Notes under the pieces: generated by a model
What the model was told of the DNA's origin: nothing
Seen by the model: only the letters and a program-made list of their open reading frames with translations
Database searches by the model: none
NCBI GenBank assembly: GCA_038025085.1
Contig: CM076154.1
Coordinates: 25,162,501-25,226,500, forward strand
Direction of reading: 5' to 3'
DNA length: 64,000 nucleotides
From: Tetragonia tetragonoides
Taxonomy: Eukaryota; Streptophyta; Magnoliopsida; Caryophyllales; Aizoaceae
Shown here: positions 1-11,055 of the stretch, piece after piece
Layout of the letters: every line of letters begins with the position of its first letter
Position numbering within the stretch: position 1 is the first letter of the stretch
Translations under genes and position numbers: made by a program

Positions 1-99
1 CGCATTTGGGTGCTTTATATTAATATACAACACAAAAGAACTCAATCTCTTTCACCCTAGTTGTAAGAGCTGTTAAAATGCGTAAATGCATTCAAAAGC

Positions 100-2115
100 T
101 TGAGTTGAAGCTTGTTTGTACTTGTAAACATCCTTGGTTAAGTTTCTCACTCGAATGAATGCAAGCAAAGCATTTGGGTCTTTCTCTTAATATACAACAC
201 AAAAGAACTCAATCTTTTTCACCCTAGTTGTAAGAGCTGTTAAAATGCGTAAATGCATTCAAATGGTCGAGTTAAAGCTTGTTTGTGCTTGTAAACATCT
301 TTGGTGTAATTTCTCACTCAAATGAATGCAAACAAAGCATTTGGGTGCTTTCTCTTCATATACAACACAAAAGAACTCAATCTCTTTCACCCTAGTTGTA
401 AGAGCTGTTAAAATGCGTAAATGCATTCGAAAGGTGGAGTTGAAGCTTGTTTGTACTTGTAAACATCCTTAATGTAGTTTCTCACTCAAATGAATGCAAA
501 CAAAGCTTTTGGTTGCTTTCTATTAATATACAACAGAAAAGAACTCAATCTCTTTCACCCTAGTCGTAAGAGCTGTTAAAACGCGTAAATACATTCAAAA
601 GCGTTAGTTGAAGCTTGTTTGTACTTGTAAACATCCTTGGTGTAGTTTCTCACTCCAATGAATGCAAACAAAGCTTTTGGGTGCTTTCTCCGAAAATACA
701 ACACAAAAGAACTCAATCTCTTTCGACCACTGTAAGAGCTGTTAAAACGCGTAAATGCATTCAAAAGGTGGAGTTAAAGCTTGTTTGTACTTGTAAACAT
801 CCTTGGTGTAGTTTCGCCTCAAATGAATGCAAACAAAGCATTTGGGTGCTTTCTCTTAATATACAACACAAAAGAACTTAATCTCTTTCACCCTAGATGT
901 AAGAGCTGTTAAAACGCGTAAATGCATTCAAAAGGTGGAGTTAAAGCTTGTTTGTACTTGTAAACGTCCTTGGTGTAGTTTTTCACTCAAATTAATGCAA
1001 AGAAAGCATTTGGGTGCTTTCTCTTAATATACAACACAAAAGACCTCAATCTCTTTCACCCTAGTCGTAAGAGCTGTTAAAACGCGTAAATGCATTCAAA
1101 AGGTGGAGTTAAAGCTTGTTTGTACTTGTAAACATCCTTGGTGTAGTTTCTCACTCAAATGAAAGCAAACGAAGCATTTGGGTGATTTCTCTTAATATAC
1201 AACACAAAAGAACTCAATCTCTTTCACCCTAATCGTAAGAGCTGTTAAAACGCGTAAATGCATTCAAAAGGTGGAGTTAAAGCTTGTTTGTACTTGTAAA
1301 CATCCTGGGTGTAGTTTCTCACTCAAATGAATGCAAACAAAGCATTTGGGTGCTTTCTCTTAATAAACAACACAAAAGACCTCAATCTCTTTCACCCTAG
1401 TCATATGAGCTTTTAAAACGCGTAAATGCATTCAAAAGCTTGAGTTGAAGCTTGTTTGTACTTGTAAACATTCTTGGTGTAGTTTCTCACTCCAATGAAT
1501 GCAAACAAAGCTTTTGGGTGCTTTCTCTAAAAATACAACACAAAAGAACTCAATCTTTTTCATCCTAGTCATATCAGCTTTTAAAACCCGTAAATGCATT
1601 CAAAAGCTTGAGTTGAAGCTTGTTTGTACTTGTAAACATCCTTGGTTAAGTTTCTCACTCGAATGAATGCAAGCAAAGCATTTGGGTGCTTTCTCTTAAT
1701 ATACAACACAAAAGAACTCAATCTTTTTCACCCTAGTTGTAAGAGCTGTTAAAATGCGTAAATGCATTCAAATGGTCGAGTTAAAGCTTGTTTGTGCTTG
1801 TAAACATCTTTGGTGTAGTTTCTCACTCAAATGAATGCAAACAAAGCATTTGGGTGCTTTCTCTTCATATACAGCACAAAAGAACTCAATCTCTTTCACC
1901 CTAGTCGTAATAGCTGTTAAAATGCGTAAATGCATTCAAAAGGTGGAGTTGAAGCTTGTTTGTACTTGTAAACATCCTTAATGTAGTTTCTCACTCAAAT
2001 GAATGCAAACAAAGCTTTTGGTTGCTTTCTCTTAATATACAACAGTAAAGAACTCAATCTCTTTCACCCTAGTCGTAAGAGCTGTTAAAACGCGTAAATA
2101 CATTCAAAAGCGTTA
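100..2115 (+). repeat. Tandem segmental duplication, period ~1,509 bp (9 monomers)
   Basis: Rare variants recur at a fixed distance. TCGAATGAATGCAAGC is at 151 and 1659, AAATGGTCGAGTTAAAG at 262 and 1770, and CGTTAGTTGAAGC at 602 and 2111. The distance of 1,508-1,509 bp is nine monomers, so about 0.6 kb at the window start was duplicated as a nonameric block, or represents one period of a higher-order repeat whose left part lies outside the window. Limits are approximate because ordinary monomers flank the marked ones. Confidence 0.8.
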
Positions 2116-2979
2116 GTTGAAGCTTGTTTGTACTTGTAAATCCTTGGTGTAGTTTCTCACTCCAATGAATGCAAACAAAGCTTTTGGGTGCTTTCTCTGA
2201 AAATACAACACAAAAGAACTCAATCTCTTTCGACCTAGTCGTATGAGGTTTTAAAATGCGTATATGCATTCAAAAGCTTATGTTAAACCTTGTCGGTACT
2301 TGTAAACATCTTTGGTGTAGTTTCTCACTCAAATGAATGCAAAGAAAACATTTGGGTGCGTTCTCTTAATATACAACACATAAAAACTCAATCTCTTTCA
2401 CCCTAGTTGTAAACATCCTTGGGGTACTTTCACACTCAATTAAATCTAAACAAAGTATTTGCGATCTTTTTCTTAATATACAACACAAAAGAACTCAATC
2501 TCTTTTTGCCTAGTCGTAAGAGCTGTTAAAACGCGTAAATGCATTCAAAAGCTTGAGTTGAAACTTGTTTGTACTTGTAAACTTCCTTGGTGTAGTTTCT
2601 CACTCAAATGAATGCAAACAAACCGTTTGGGTGATTTCTCTTAATAGACATTACAAAAGAACTCAATCTCTTTCACCCTAGTTTTAAGAGCTGTTAAAAT
2701 GCGTAAATGGATTCAAAAGGTGGAGTTACAGCTAGTTTGTGCTTGTAAACATCCTTGGTGTAGTTCCTCACTCAAATGAATGCAAACAAAGCATTTGGGT
2801 GCTTTCTCTCAATATACAACACAAAAGAACTCAATCTCTTTCACCTTAGTTGTAAGAGCTGTTAAAATGCGTAAATGCATTCAAAAGGTGGAGTTAAAGC
2901 TTGTTTGTGCTTGTAAACATCGTTCGTGTAGTTTCTCACTCAAATGAATGCAAACAAAGCATTTGGGTGCTTTCTCTTG

Positions 2980-4340
2980 ATATACAACACAAAAGAACTC
3001 AATCTCTTTCACCCTAGTTGTAAGAGCTGTTAAAATGCGTAAATGCATTCAAAAGGTGGAGTTGAAGCTTGTTTGTACTTGTAAACATCTTTAATGTAGT
3101 TTCTCACTCAAATGAATGCAAACAAAGCTTTTGGTTGCTTTCTCTTAATATACAACAGAAAAGAACTCAATCTCTTTCACCCTAGTCGTAAGAGCTGTTA
3201 AAACGCGTAAATACATTCAAAAGCGTTAGTTGAGCTTGTTTGTACTTGTAAACATCCTTGGTGTAGTTTCTCACTCTAATGAATGCAAAGAAAACATTTG
3301 GGTGTGTTCTCTTAATATACAACACATAAAAACTCAATCTCTTTCACTCTTGTCGTATGAGCTTTTAAAACGCTTAAATGCATTCAAAAGCTTGAGTTCA
3401 AGCTTGTTTGTAGTTGTAAACATCCTTGGGGTAGTTTCACACTCAAATAAATGTAAACAAAGTATTTGCGAGCTTTTTCTTAATATACAACACAAAAGAA
3501 CTCAACCTCTTTTCGCCTAGTCGTAAGAGCTGTTAAAACGCGTAAATGCATTCAAAAGCTTGAGTTGAAACTTGTTTGTACTTGTAAACTTCCTTGGTGT
3601 AGTTTCTTACTCAAATGAATGCAAACAAACCATTTGGGTGATTTCTCTTAATAGAAAACACAAAAGAACTCAATCTCTTTTACCCTAGTTGTAAGAGCTG
3701 TTAAAATGCGTAAATGCATTCAAAAGGTGGAGTTACAGCTAGTTTGTGCTTGTAAACATCCTTGGTGTAGTTCCTCACTCAAATGAATGCCATTAAAGCA
3801 TTTGGGTGCTTTCCCTTATTATACAACACAAAAGAACTCAATCTCCTTCACCTTAGTTGTAAGAGCTGTTAAAATGCGTAAATGCATTCAAAAGGTGGAG
3901 TTGAAGCTTGTTTGTACTTGTAAACATCCTTGGTGTAGTTTCTCACTCAAATGAATGCAAACAAAGCATTTGGGTGCTTTCTCTTAATATACAACACAAA
4001 AGAACTCAATCTCTTTCACCCTAGTCGTAAGAGCTGTTAAAACGCGTAAATGCATTCAAAAGGTGGAGTTGAAGCTTGTTTGTACTTGTAAACATCCTTA
4101 ATGTAGTTTCTCACTCAAATGAATGCAAACAAAGCTTTTGGTTGCTTTCTCTTAATATACAACAGAAAAGAACTCAATCTCTTTCACCCTAGTCGTAAGA
4201 GCTGTTAAAACGCGTAAATACATTCAAAAGCGTTAGTTGAGCTTGTTTGTACTTGTAAACATCCTTGGTGTAGTTTCTCACTCTAATGAATGCAAACAAA
4301 GCTTTTGGGTGCTTTCTCTGAAAATACAACACAAATGAAG
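2980..4340 (+). repeat. Segmental duplication, period ~1,007 bp (6 monomers)
   Basis: The variant CGTTAGTTGAGC, which lacks the usual AA before GC, occurs at 3224 and 4231. Each copy is preceded by a monomer with TTAATGTAGTTTCTC and AACAGAAAAG and followed by CACTCTAATGAATGC. The spacing of 1,007 bp equals six monomers. A related marker at 602 and 2111 has the longer form. This is a second, overlapping duplication history within block 1. Confidence 0.65.
3230..3530 (+). repeat. C-D subtype monomer pair (representative)
   Basis: Two consecutive subtype monomers. The C type has GCAAAGAAAACATTTGGGTG followed by a GTTCTC variant. The D type has TTTGTAGTTGTAAACATCC, GGGGTAGTTTCACACTC, GTATTTGCGAGC and TTTTCGCCTAG. 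The pair happens to lack in-frame stops for about 95 codons. The same pair recurs in the window, for example near 27.04, 29.41, 44.90, 46.22, 47.53, 48.85, 50.16 and 61.07 kb in plus and 17.2, 19.2, 38.75, 40.4, 58.0, 61.7 and 62.5 kb in minus. It is a satellite subtype, not a gene. Confidence 0.75.
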
Positions 4341-4449
4341 TCAATCTCTATCACCCTAGTCGTACGAGCTGTTAAAACGCGTAAATGCATTCAAAAGGTG
4401 GAGTTAAAGCTTGTTTGTACTTGTAAACATCCTTGGTGTAGTTTCTCAC

Positions 4450-5540
4450 TCAAATGAATGCAAACAAAGAATTTGGGTGCTTTCTCTTAATATACAACAC
4501 AAAAGACCTCGATCTCTTTCACCCTAGTCATATCAGTTTTTAAAACGCGTAAATGCGTTCAAAAGCTTGAGTTGAAGCTTGTTTGTTCTTGTAAACATTC
4601 TTGGTGTAGTTTCTCACTGAAAGGAATGCAAACAAAGCTTTTGGTTGCTTTCTCTTAATATACAACAGAAAAGAACTGAATCTCTTTCACCCTAGTCGTA
4701 AGAGCTGTTAAAACACGTAAATACATTCAAAAGCTTGAGTTGAAGCTTGTTTGTGCTTGTAAACATCCTTGGTGTAGTTTCCCACTCCAATGAATGCAAT
4801 GAAAACATTTGGGTGCGTTCTCTTAATATACAACACAAGTATTAAGTATGTAAATGTAAACACGTTTTAAAAGCTCTTGTAAACATCCTGTAGTTTGTCA
4901 GTCCAATGAATGCAAACAAAGCTTTTGGGTGCTTTCTCTGAAAATACAACACAAAAGAACTCAATCTCATTCACCCTAGTCGTAAGAGCTGTTAAAACGC
5001 GTAAATGCATTCAAAAGGTGGAGTTAAAGCTTGTTTGTACTTGTAAACATCGTTGGTGTAGTTTCTCACTCAAATGAATGCAAACAAAGCATTTGGGTGA
5101 TTTCTCTTAATATACAACACAAAAGCCTCAATCTCTTTCACCCTAATCGTAAGAGCTGTTAAAACGCGTAAATGCATTCAAAAGGTGGAGTTAAAGCTTG
5201 TTTGTACTTGTAAACATCCTTGGTGTAGTTTCTCACTCAAATGAATGCAAACAAAGTATTTGGGTGCTTTCTCTTAATATACAACACAAAAGGCCTCAAT
5301 CTCTTTGACCCTAGTCATATGAGCTTTTAAAACGCGTAAATGCATTCAAAAGCTTGAGTTGAAGCTTGTTTGTACTTGTAAACATTCTTGGTGTAGTTTC
5401 TTACTCCAATGAATGCAAACAAAGCTTTTGGGTGCTTTCTCTGAAAATACAACACAAAAGAACTCAATCTTTTTCACCCTAGTCATATGAGCTTTTAAAA
5501 CGCGTATATGCATTCAAAAGCTTGAGTTGAAGCTTGTTTG
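4450..5540 (+). repeat. Older copy of the 8.5-9.8 kb segment
   Basis: This stretch shares a rare combination with 8.56-9.8 kb and 10.0-10.9 kb: AAATGCGTTCAAAAGC (at 4551; the GCGTTC core is at 4555, 8659 and 10074), TTGTTCTTGTAAACATTC, the AAGTATTAAGTATGTAA junction, and CATCGTTGGTGTAG. Compared with the later copies it lacks one 288-bp step (one full monomer plus one short monomer) and has small deletions around 4885. The offset to the 8.6-kb copy at the GCGTTC marker is 4,104 bp. Confidence 0.7.
4838..4890 (+). repeat. Junction A: short chimeric monomer with AAGTATTAAGTATGTA
   Basis: Monomer sequence jumps from ACAACACAAG into AGTATTAAGTATGTAAATG and then into AACACGTTTTAAAAGCTC and TTGTAAACATCC, making a shortened monomer of about 121 bp. 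The same rare junction occurs in plus at 8.94, 9.23, 10.35 and 10.64 kb and in minus near 15.50-15.55, 33.51-33.56 and 35.02-35.08 kb. A breakpoint this unusual is unlikely to arise repeatedly, so its copies trace duplication and inversion. Confidence 0.8.
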
Positions 5541-6378
5541 TACTTGTAAACATCCTAGCTTAAGTTTCTCACTCAAATGAATGAAAACAAAGCATTTGGG
5601 TGCTTTCTCTTAATATACAACACAAAAGAACTCAATCTCTTTCACCCTAGTCGTAAGAGCTGTTAAAACGCTAGTCGTACTTGTAAACATCCTTGGTGTA
5701 GTTTGTCACTCAAATGAATGCAAACAAAGCATTTGGGTGCTTTCTCTTAATATGCAACACAAAAGACCTCAATCTCTTTCACCCTAGTCATATGAGCTGT
5801 TAAAACGCGTAAATACATTCAGAAGCTTGAGTTGAAGCTTTTTTGTACTTGTAAACATCCTTGGTTAAGTTTCTAATTCAAATGAATGCAAACAAAGCAT
5901 TTGGGTGCTTTCTCTTACTATACAACACAAAAGAACTCAATCTTTTCCACCCTAGTCATATGAGCTTTTAAAACGCGTAAATACATTCAAAAGGTGGAGT
6001 TAAAGCTTGTTTGTAGTTGTAAAAATCCTTGGTGTAGTTTCTCACTCAAATGAATGCGAACAAAGCATTTGGGTGCTTTCTCTTAATATACAACACAAAA
6101 GACCTCAATCTCTTTCACCCTAGTCATATGAGCTTTGAAAACGCGTAAATACATTCAAAAGTTTGAGTTGAAGCTTGTTTGTACTTGTAAATATCCTTGG
6201 TGTAGTTTCTCACTCCAATGAATGCAAACAAAGCTTTTGGGTGCTTTCTCTTAAAATAAAACACAAAAGAACTCAATCTCTTTCACCCTAGTCGTAAGAG
6301 CTGTTAAAACGCGTAATTGCATTCAAAACGCGTAAATGCATTCAAAAGCTTGAGTTGAAGCTTGTTTGTACTTGTAAA

Positions 6379-6671
6379 CATCCTTTGTGTAGTTCCTCTC
6401 AAATGTATAATTCAATCCAGTTTTGAATTCATTTAGCCGTAAATTAAGAGAAATGTAGTTTCTCACTCTAAGATAATTTGCTTGCATTCATTTGTGTGAG
6501 AAACCTAACCAAGGATGTTTACACGAATATGGTGTGTTTTGGAACTACAAACAAGCTTGAACTCAACCTTTTGTTGTATTACATCTTTGGTGTAGTTTTT
6601 TACCTTTTTACCTATTAGGGTGAAAGAGATTGAGTTCTTTTGTGTTGTAATTTTACGAGTTAAAGCTTGGT
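6379..6671. repeat. Junction C (left copy): scrambled, partly inverted satellite
   Basis: Plus monomers give way after 6379 to partly unique sequence (AATTCAATCCAGTTTTGAA, AGCCGTAAATTAAGAG, CTAAGATAATTTGC). An inverted stretch of about 6475-6655 follows (GCATTCATTTGTGTGAGAAA, then GGGTGAAAGAGATTGAG), containing a small re-inverted piece near 6585. Plus monomers resume at about 6656. Its reverse complement occurs at about 32,703-32,999 with only scattered differences by eye, so the two are arms of an inverted duplication. Confidence 0.85.
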
Positions 6672-8559
6672 TGTACTTGTAAACATCCTTGGTGTAGTTT
6701 CTCACTCAAATGAATGCAAACAAAGCATTTGGGTGCTTTCTCTTAATATACAACACAAAAGACCTCAATCTCTTTCACCCTAGTCATATGAGCTGTTAAA
6801 ACGCGTAAATACATTCAAAAGCTGGAGTTGAAGCTTTTTTGTACTTGTAAACATCCTTGGTTATGTTTCTCATTCAAATGAATGCAAGCAAAGCATTTGG
6901 GTGCTTTCTCTTAATATACAACACAAAAGAACTCAATCTTTTTCACCCTATGCATATGAGCTTTTAAAACGCGTAAATGCATTCAAAAGGTGGAGTTAAA
7001 GCTTGTTTGTAGTTGTAAACATCCTTGGTGTAGTTTCTCACTCAAATGAATGTGAACAAAGCATTTGGGTGCTTTCTCTTAATATACAACACAAAAGACC
7101 TCAATCTTTTTCACCCTAGTCATATGAGCTTTTAAAACGCGTAAATGCATTCAAAAGCTTGATTTGAAGCTTGTTTGTACTTGTAAACATTCTTGGTGTA
7201 GTTTCTCACTGAAATAAATGCAAACAAAGCTTTTGGTTGCTTTCTCTTAAAATACAACACAAAAGAACTCAATCTTTTTCACCCTAGTCGTATGAGGTTT
7301 TAAAACGCGTAAATGCTTTCAAAAGCTTGACTTGAAGCTTGTTTGTACTTGTAAACATCCTTGGTGTAGTGTCTCACTCAAATTAATGCAAAGAAAGCAT
7401 TTGGGTGCTTTCTCTTAATATACAACACAAAAGACCTCAATCTCTTTCACCCTAGTCGTATGAGGTTTTAAAACGCGTAAATGCATTCAAAAGCTTGAGT
7501 TGAAGCTTATTTGTACTTCTAAACATCCTTGGTGTAGTTTCTCACTCAAATGAATGCAAACAAAGTATTTGGGTGCTTTCTCTGAAAATATAACACAAAA
7601 GAACTCAATCTCTATCACCCTAGTCGTAAGAGCTGTTAAAACGCGTAAATGCATTCAAAAGGTGGAGTTAAAGCTTGTTTGTACTTGTAAACATCCTTGG
7701 TGTAGTTTCTCACTCAAATGAATGCAAACAAAGCATTTGGGTGCTTTCTCTTAATATACAACACAAAAGAACTCAATCTCTTTCACCCTAGATGTAAGAG
7801 CTGTTAAAACACGTAAATGCATTCAAAAGGTGGAGTTAAAGCTTGTTTGTACTTCTAAACATCCTTGGTGTAGTTTTTCAATCAAATGAATGCAAACAAA
7901 GCTTTTGGTTGCTTTCTCTTAATATACAACAGAAAAGAACTCAATCTCTTTCACCCTAGTCGTAAGAGCTGTTAAAACGCGTAAATGCATTCAAAAGGTG
8001 GAGTTGAAGCTTGTTTGTACTTGTAAACATCCTTAATGTAGTTTCTCACTCAAATGAATGCAAACAAAGCTTTTGGTTGCTTTCTCTTAATATACAACAG
8101 AAAAGAACACATTCTCTTTCACCCTAGTCGTAAGAGCTGTTAAAACGCGTAAATACATTCAAAAGCGTTAGTTGAAGCTTGTTTGTACTTGTAAACATCC
8201 TTGGTGTAGTTTCTCACTCCAATGAATGCAAACAAAGCTTTTGGGTGCTTTCTCTGAAAATACAACACAAAAGAACTCAATCTCTTTCACCCTAATCATA
8301 AGAGCTGTTAAAACGCGTAAATGCATTCAAAAGGTGGAGTTAAAGCTTGTTTGTACTTCTAAACATCCTTGGTGTAGTTTCTCACTCAAATGAATGCAAA
8401 CAAAGTATTTGGGTGCTTTCTCTGAAAATATAACACAAAAGAACTCAATCTCTATCACCCTAGTCGTAAGAGCTGTTAAAACGCGTAAATGCATTCAAAA
8501 GGTGGAGTTAAAGCTTGTTTGTACTTGTAAACATCCTTGGTGTAGTTTCTCACTCAAAT

Positions 8560-9975
8560 GAATGCAAACAAAGCATTTGGGTGCTTTCTCTTAATATACA
8601 ATACAAAAGACCTCAATCTCTTTCACCCTAGTCATATGAGTTTTTAAAACGCGTAAATGCGTTCAAAAGCTTGAGTTGAAGCGTGTTTGTTCTTGTAAAC
8701 ATTCTTGGTGTAGTTTCTCACTGAAATGAATGCAAACAAAGCTTTTGGTTGCTTTCTCTTAATATACAACAGAAAAGAACGGAATCCCTTTCACCCTAGT
8801 CGTAAGAGCTGTTAAAACGCGTAAATACATTCAAAAGCTTGAGTTGAAGCTTGTTTGTACTTGTAAACATCCTTGGTGTAGTTTCTCACTCCAATGAATG
8901 CAATGAAAACATTTGGGTGCGTTCTCTTAATATACAACACAAGTATTAAGTATGTAATTGTAAACACGTTTTAAAAGCTCTTGTAAACATCCTTGGTGTA
9001 GTTTCTCACTCCAATGAATGCAAACAAAGCTTTTGGGTGCTTTCTCTGAAAATACAACACAAAAGAACTCAATCTCATTCACCCTAGTCGTATGAAGTTT
9101 TAAAACGCGTATATGCATTCAAAAGCTTAAGTTGAAGCTTGTGGGTACTTGTAAACATGTTTGGTGTAGTTTCTCACTCAAATGAATGCAAAGAAAACAT
9201 TTGGGTGCGTTCTCTTAATGTACAACACAAGTATTAAGTATGTACTTGTAAACACGTTTTAAAAGCTCTTGTAAACATCCTTGGTGTAGTTTCTCACTCC
9301 AATGAATGCAAACAAAGCTTTTGGGTGCTTTCCGTGAAAATACAACACAAAAGAACTCAATCTCTTTCACCCTAGTCGTAAGAGCTGTTAAAACGCGTAA
9401 ATGCATTCAAAAGGTGGAGTTAAAGCTTGTTTGTACTTGTAAACATCGTTGGTGTAGTTTCTCACTCAAATGAATGCAAACAAAGCATTTGGGTGATTTC
9501 TCTTAATATACAACCCAAAAGCCTCAATCTCTTTCACCCTAATCATAAGAGCTGTTAAAACGCGTAAATGCATTCAAAACGTGGAGTTAAAGCTTGTTTG
9601 TACTTGTAAACATCCTTGGTGTAGTTTCTCACTCAAATGAATGCAAACAAAGTATTTGGGTGCTTTCTCTTAATTTACAACACAAAAGACCTCAATCTCT
9701 TTCACCCTAGTCATATGAGCTTTTAAAACGCGTAAATGAATTCAAAAGCTTGAGTTGAAGCTTGTTTGTACTTGTAAACATTCTTTGTGTAGTTTCTCAC
9801 TCCAATGAATGCAAACAAACCATTTGGGTGCTTTCTCTTAATATACAACACAAAAGAACTCAATCTCTTTCACCCTAGATGTAAGAGCTGTTAAAACGCG
9901 TAAATGCATTCAAAAGGTGGAGTTAAAGCTTGTTTGTACTTGTAAACATCCTTGGTGTAGTTTTTCAATCAAATG
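8560..9975 (+). repeat. Tandem segmental duplication copy 1, period 1,415 bp
   Basis: The segment holds the AAATGCGTTC monomer (8659), an AACAGAAAAGAAC monomer, and two junction-A short monomers 288 bp apart (8.93 and 9.22 kb). Every one of these recurs 1,415 bp downstream (10,074, 10.35 and 10.64 kb). 1,415 is not a whole multiple of 168 because the two short junction-A monomers are included. Boundaries are set only by marker positions. Confidence 0.85.
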
Positions 9976-10985
9976 ATTGCAAACAAAGCTTTTGGTTGCT
10001 TTCTCTTAATATACAACAGAAAAGAACTCAATCTCTCTCACCCTAGTCATATGAGTTTTTAAAACGCGTAAATGCGTTCAAAAGCTTAAGTTGAAGCTTG
10101 TTGGTTCTTGTAAACATTCTTGGTGTAGTTTCTCACTGAAATGAATGCAAACAAAGCTTTTGGTTGCTTTCTCTTAATATACAACAGAAAAGAACTGAAT
10201 CTCTTTCACCCTAGTCGTAAGAGCTGTTAAAACGCGTAAATACATTCAAAAGCTTGAGTTGAAGCTTGTTTGTACTTGTAAACATCCTTGGTGTAGTTTC
10301 TCACTCCAATGAATGCAAAGAAAACATTTGGGTGCGTTCTCTTAATATACAACACAAGTATTAAGTATGTAATTGTAAACACGTTTTAAAAGCTCTTGTA
10401 AACATCCTTGGTGTAGTTTCTCACTCCAATGAATGCAAACAAAGCTTTTGGGTGCTTTCTCTGAAAATACAACACAAAAGAACTCAATCTCATTCACCCT
10501 AGTCGTATGAGGTTTTAAAACGCATATATGCATTCAAAAGCTTAAGTTGAAGCTTGTTGGTACTTGTAAACATCTTTGGTGTAGTTTCTCACTCAAATGA
10601 ATGCAAAGAAAACATTTGGGTGCGTTCTCTTAATGTACAACACAAGTATTAAGTATGTACTTGTAAACACGTTTTAAAAGCTCTTGTAAACATCCTTGGT
10701 GTAGTTTCTCACTCCAATGAATGCAAACAAAGGTTTTGGGTGCTTTCCCTGAAAATACAACACAAAAGAACTCAATCTCTTTCACCCTAGTCGTAAGAGC
10801 TGTTAAAATGCGTAAATGCAATCAAAAGGTGGAGTTAAAGCTTGTTTGTACTTGTAAACATCGTTGGAGTAGTTTCTCACTCAAATGAATGCAAACAAAG
10901 CATTTGGGTGATTTCTCTTAATATACAACACAAAAGCTTCAATCTCTTTCACCCTAATCGTAAGAGCTGTTAAAACGCGTAAATA
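9976..10985 (+). repeat. Tandem segmental duplication copy 2 (partial), period 1,415 bp
   Basis: Second copy of the 8.56-kb segment, with GCGTTC at 10,074 and junction-A monomers at 10,352 and 10,640. It is truncated on the right at about 10,985, where the array switches orientation, so the orientation switch postdates or delimits the duplication. A few private changes (for example TTGTTGGTTCTTG near 10,098) separate the copies. Confidence 0.8.
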
Positions 10986-11055
10986 CATTGCTTGGTATAC
11001 AACACAAAGGTGGTGATACAGGTGCTTTCAAGAATGTATTAAGCGAAAGCATTTG
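10986..11055. other. Orientation-switch junction, plus to minus
   Basis: Plus monomer text ends in GCGTAAATACATTG. A rearranged stretch of about 65 bp follows (CTTGGTATACAACACAAAGG, TGGTGATACAGGTGC, AAGAATGTATTAAGCG) before minus monomers begin at about 11,056. The word ACAGGTGCTTTC also ends the foreign insert at 13,150, on the other side of the intervening block, so the two edges may share a breakpoint history. Confidence 0.65.

Larger units (their letters stand above)
1..10985 (+). repeat. Satellite block 1, plus orientation, ~167-168 bp monomers
   Basis: Head-to-tail monomers. Successive copies of the landmark CTTGTTTGT start at 111, 278, 446, 614, 780 and 947, giving steps of 166-168 bp. 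Landmarks in monomer order are AAGCTTGTTTGTACTTG, then GGTGTAGTTTCTCACTC, then CAAAGCATTTGGGTGC, then TATACAACACAAAAG, then TTTCACCCTAG, then TTAAAACGCGTAAATGC. Subtypes are interleaved: GGTGGAGTTAAAG versus GCTTGAGTTGAAG before the HindIII site, CTTAATATACAAC versus CTGAAAATACAAC, and GAACTC versus GACCTC. Nothing gene-like was seen. The block is interrupted at 6.4-6.7 kb and contains several segmental duplications listed separately. Confidence 0.95.

Noticed and set aside
615..881. Many open frames of 60-98 codons on both strands
   Set aside because: All lie within satellite monomers, repeat the same peptide words (for example NILGVVSHSNECK, RTQSLSPLSYELL, SEKLHQGCLQ), often start at TTG or CTG and simply reflect monomers with missing stops. 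No domain is recognisable.
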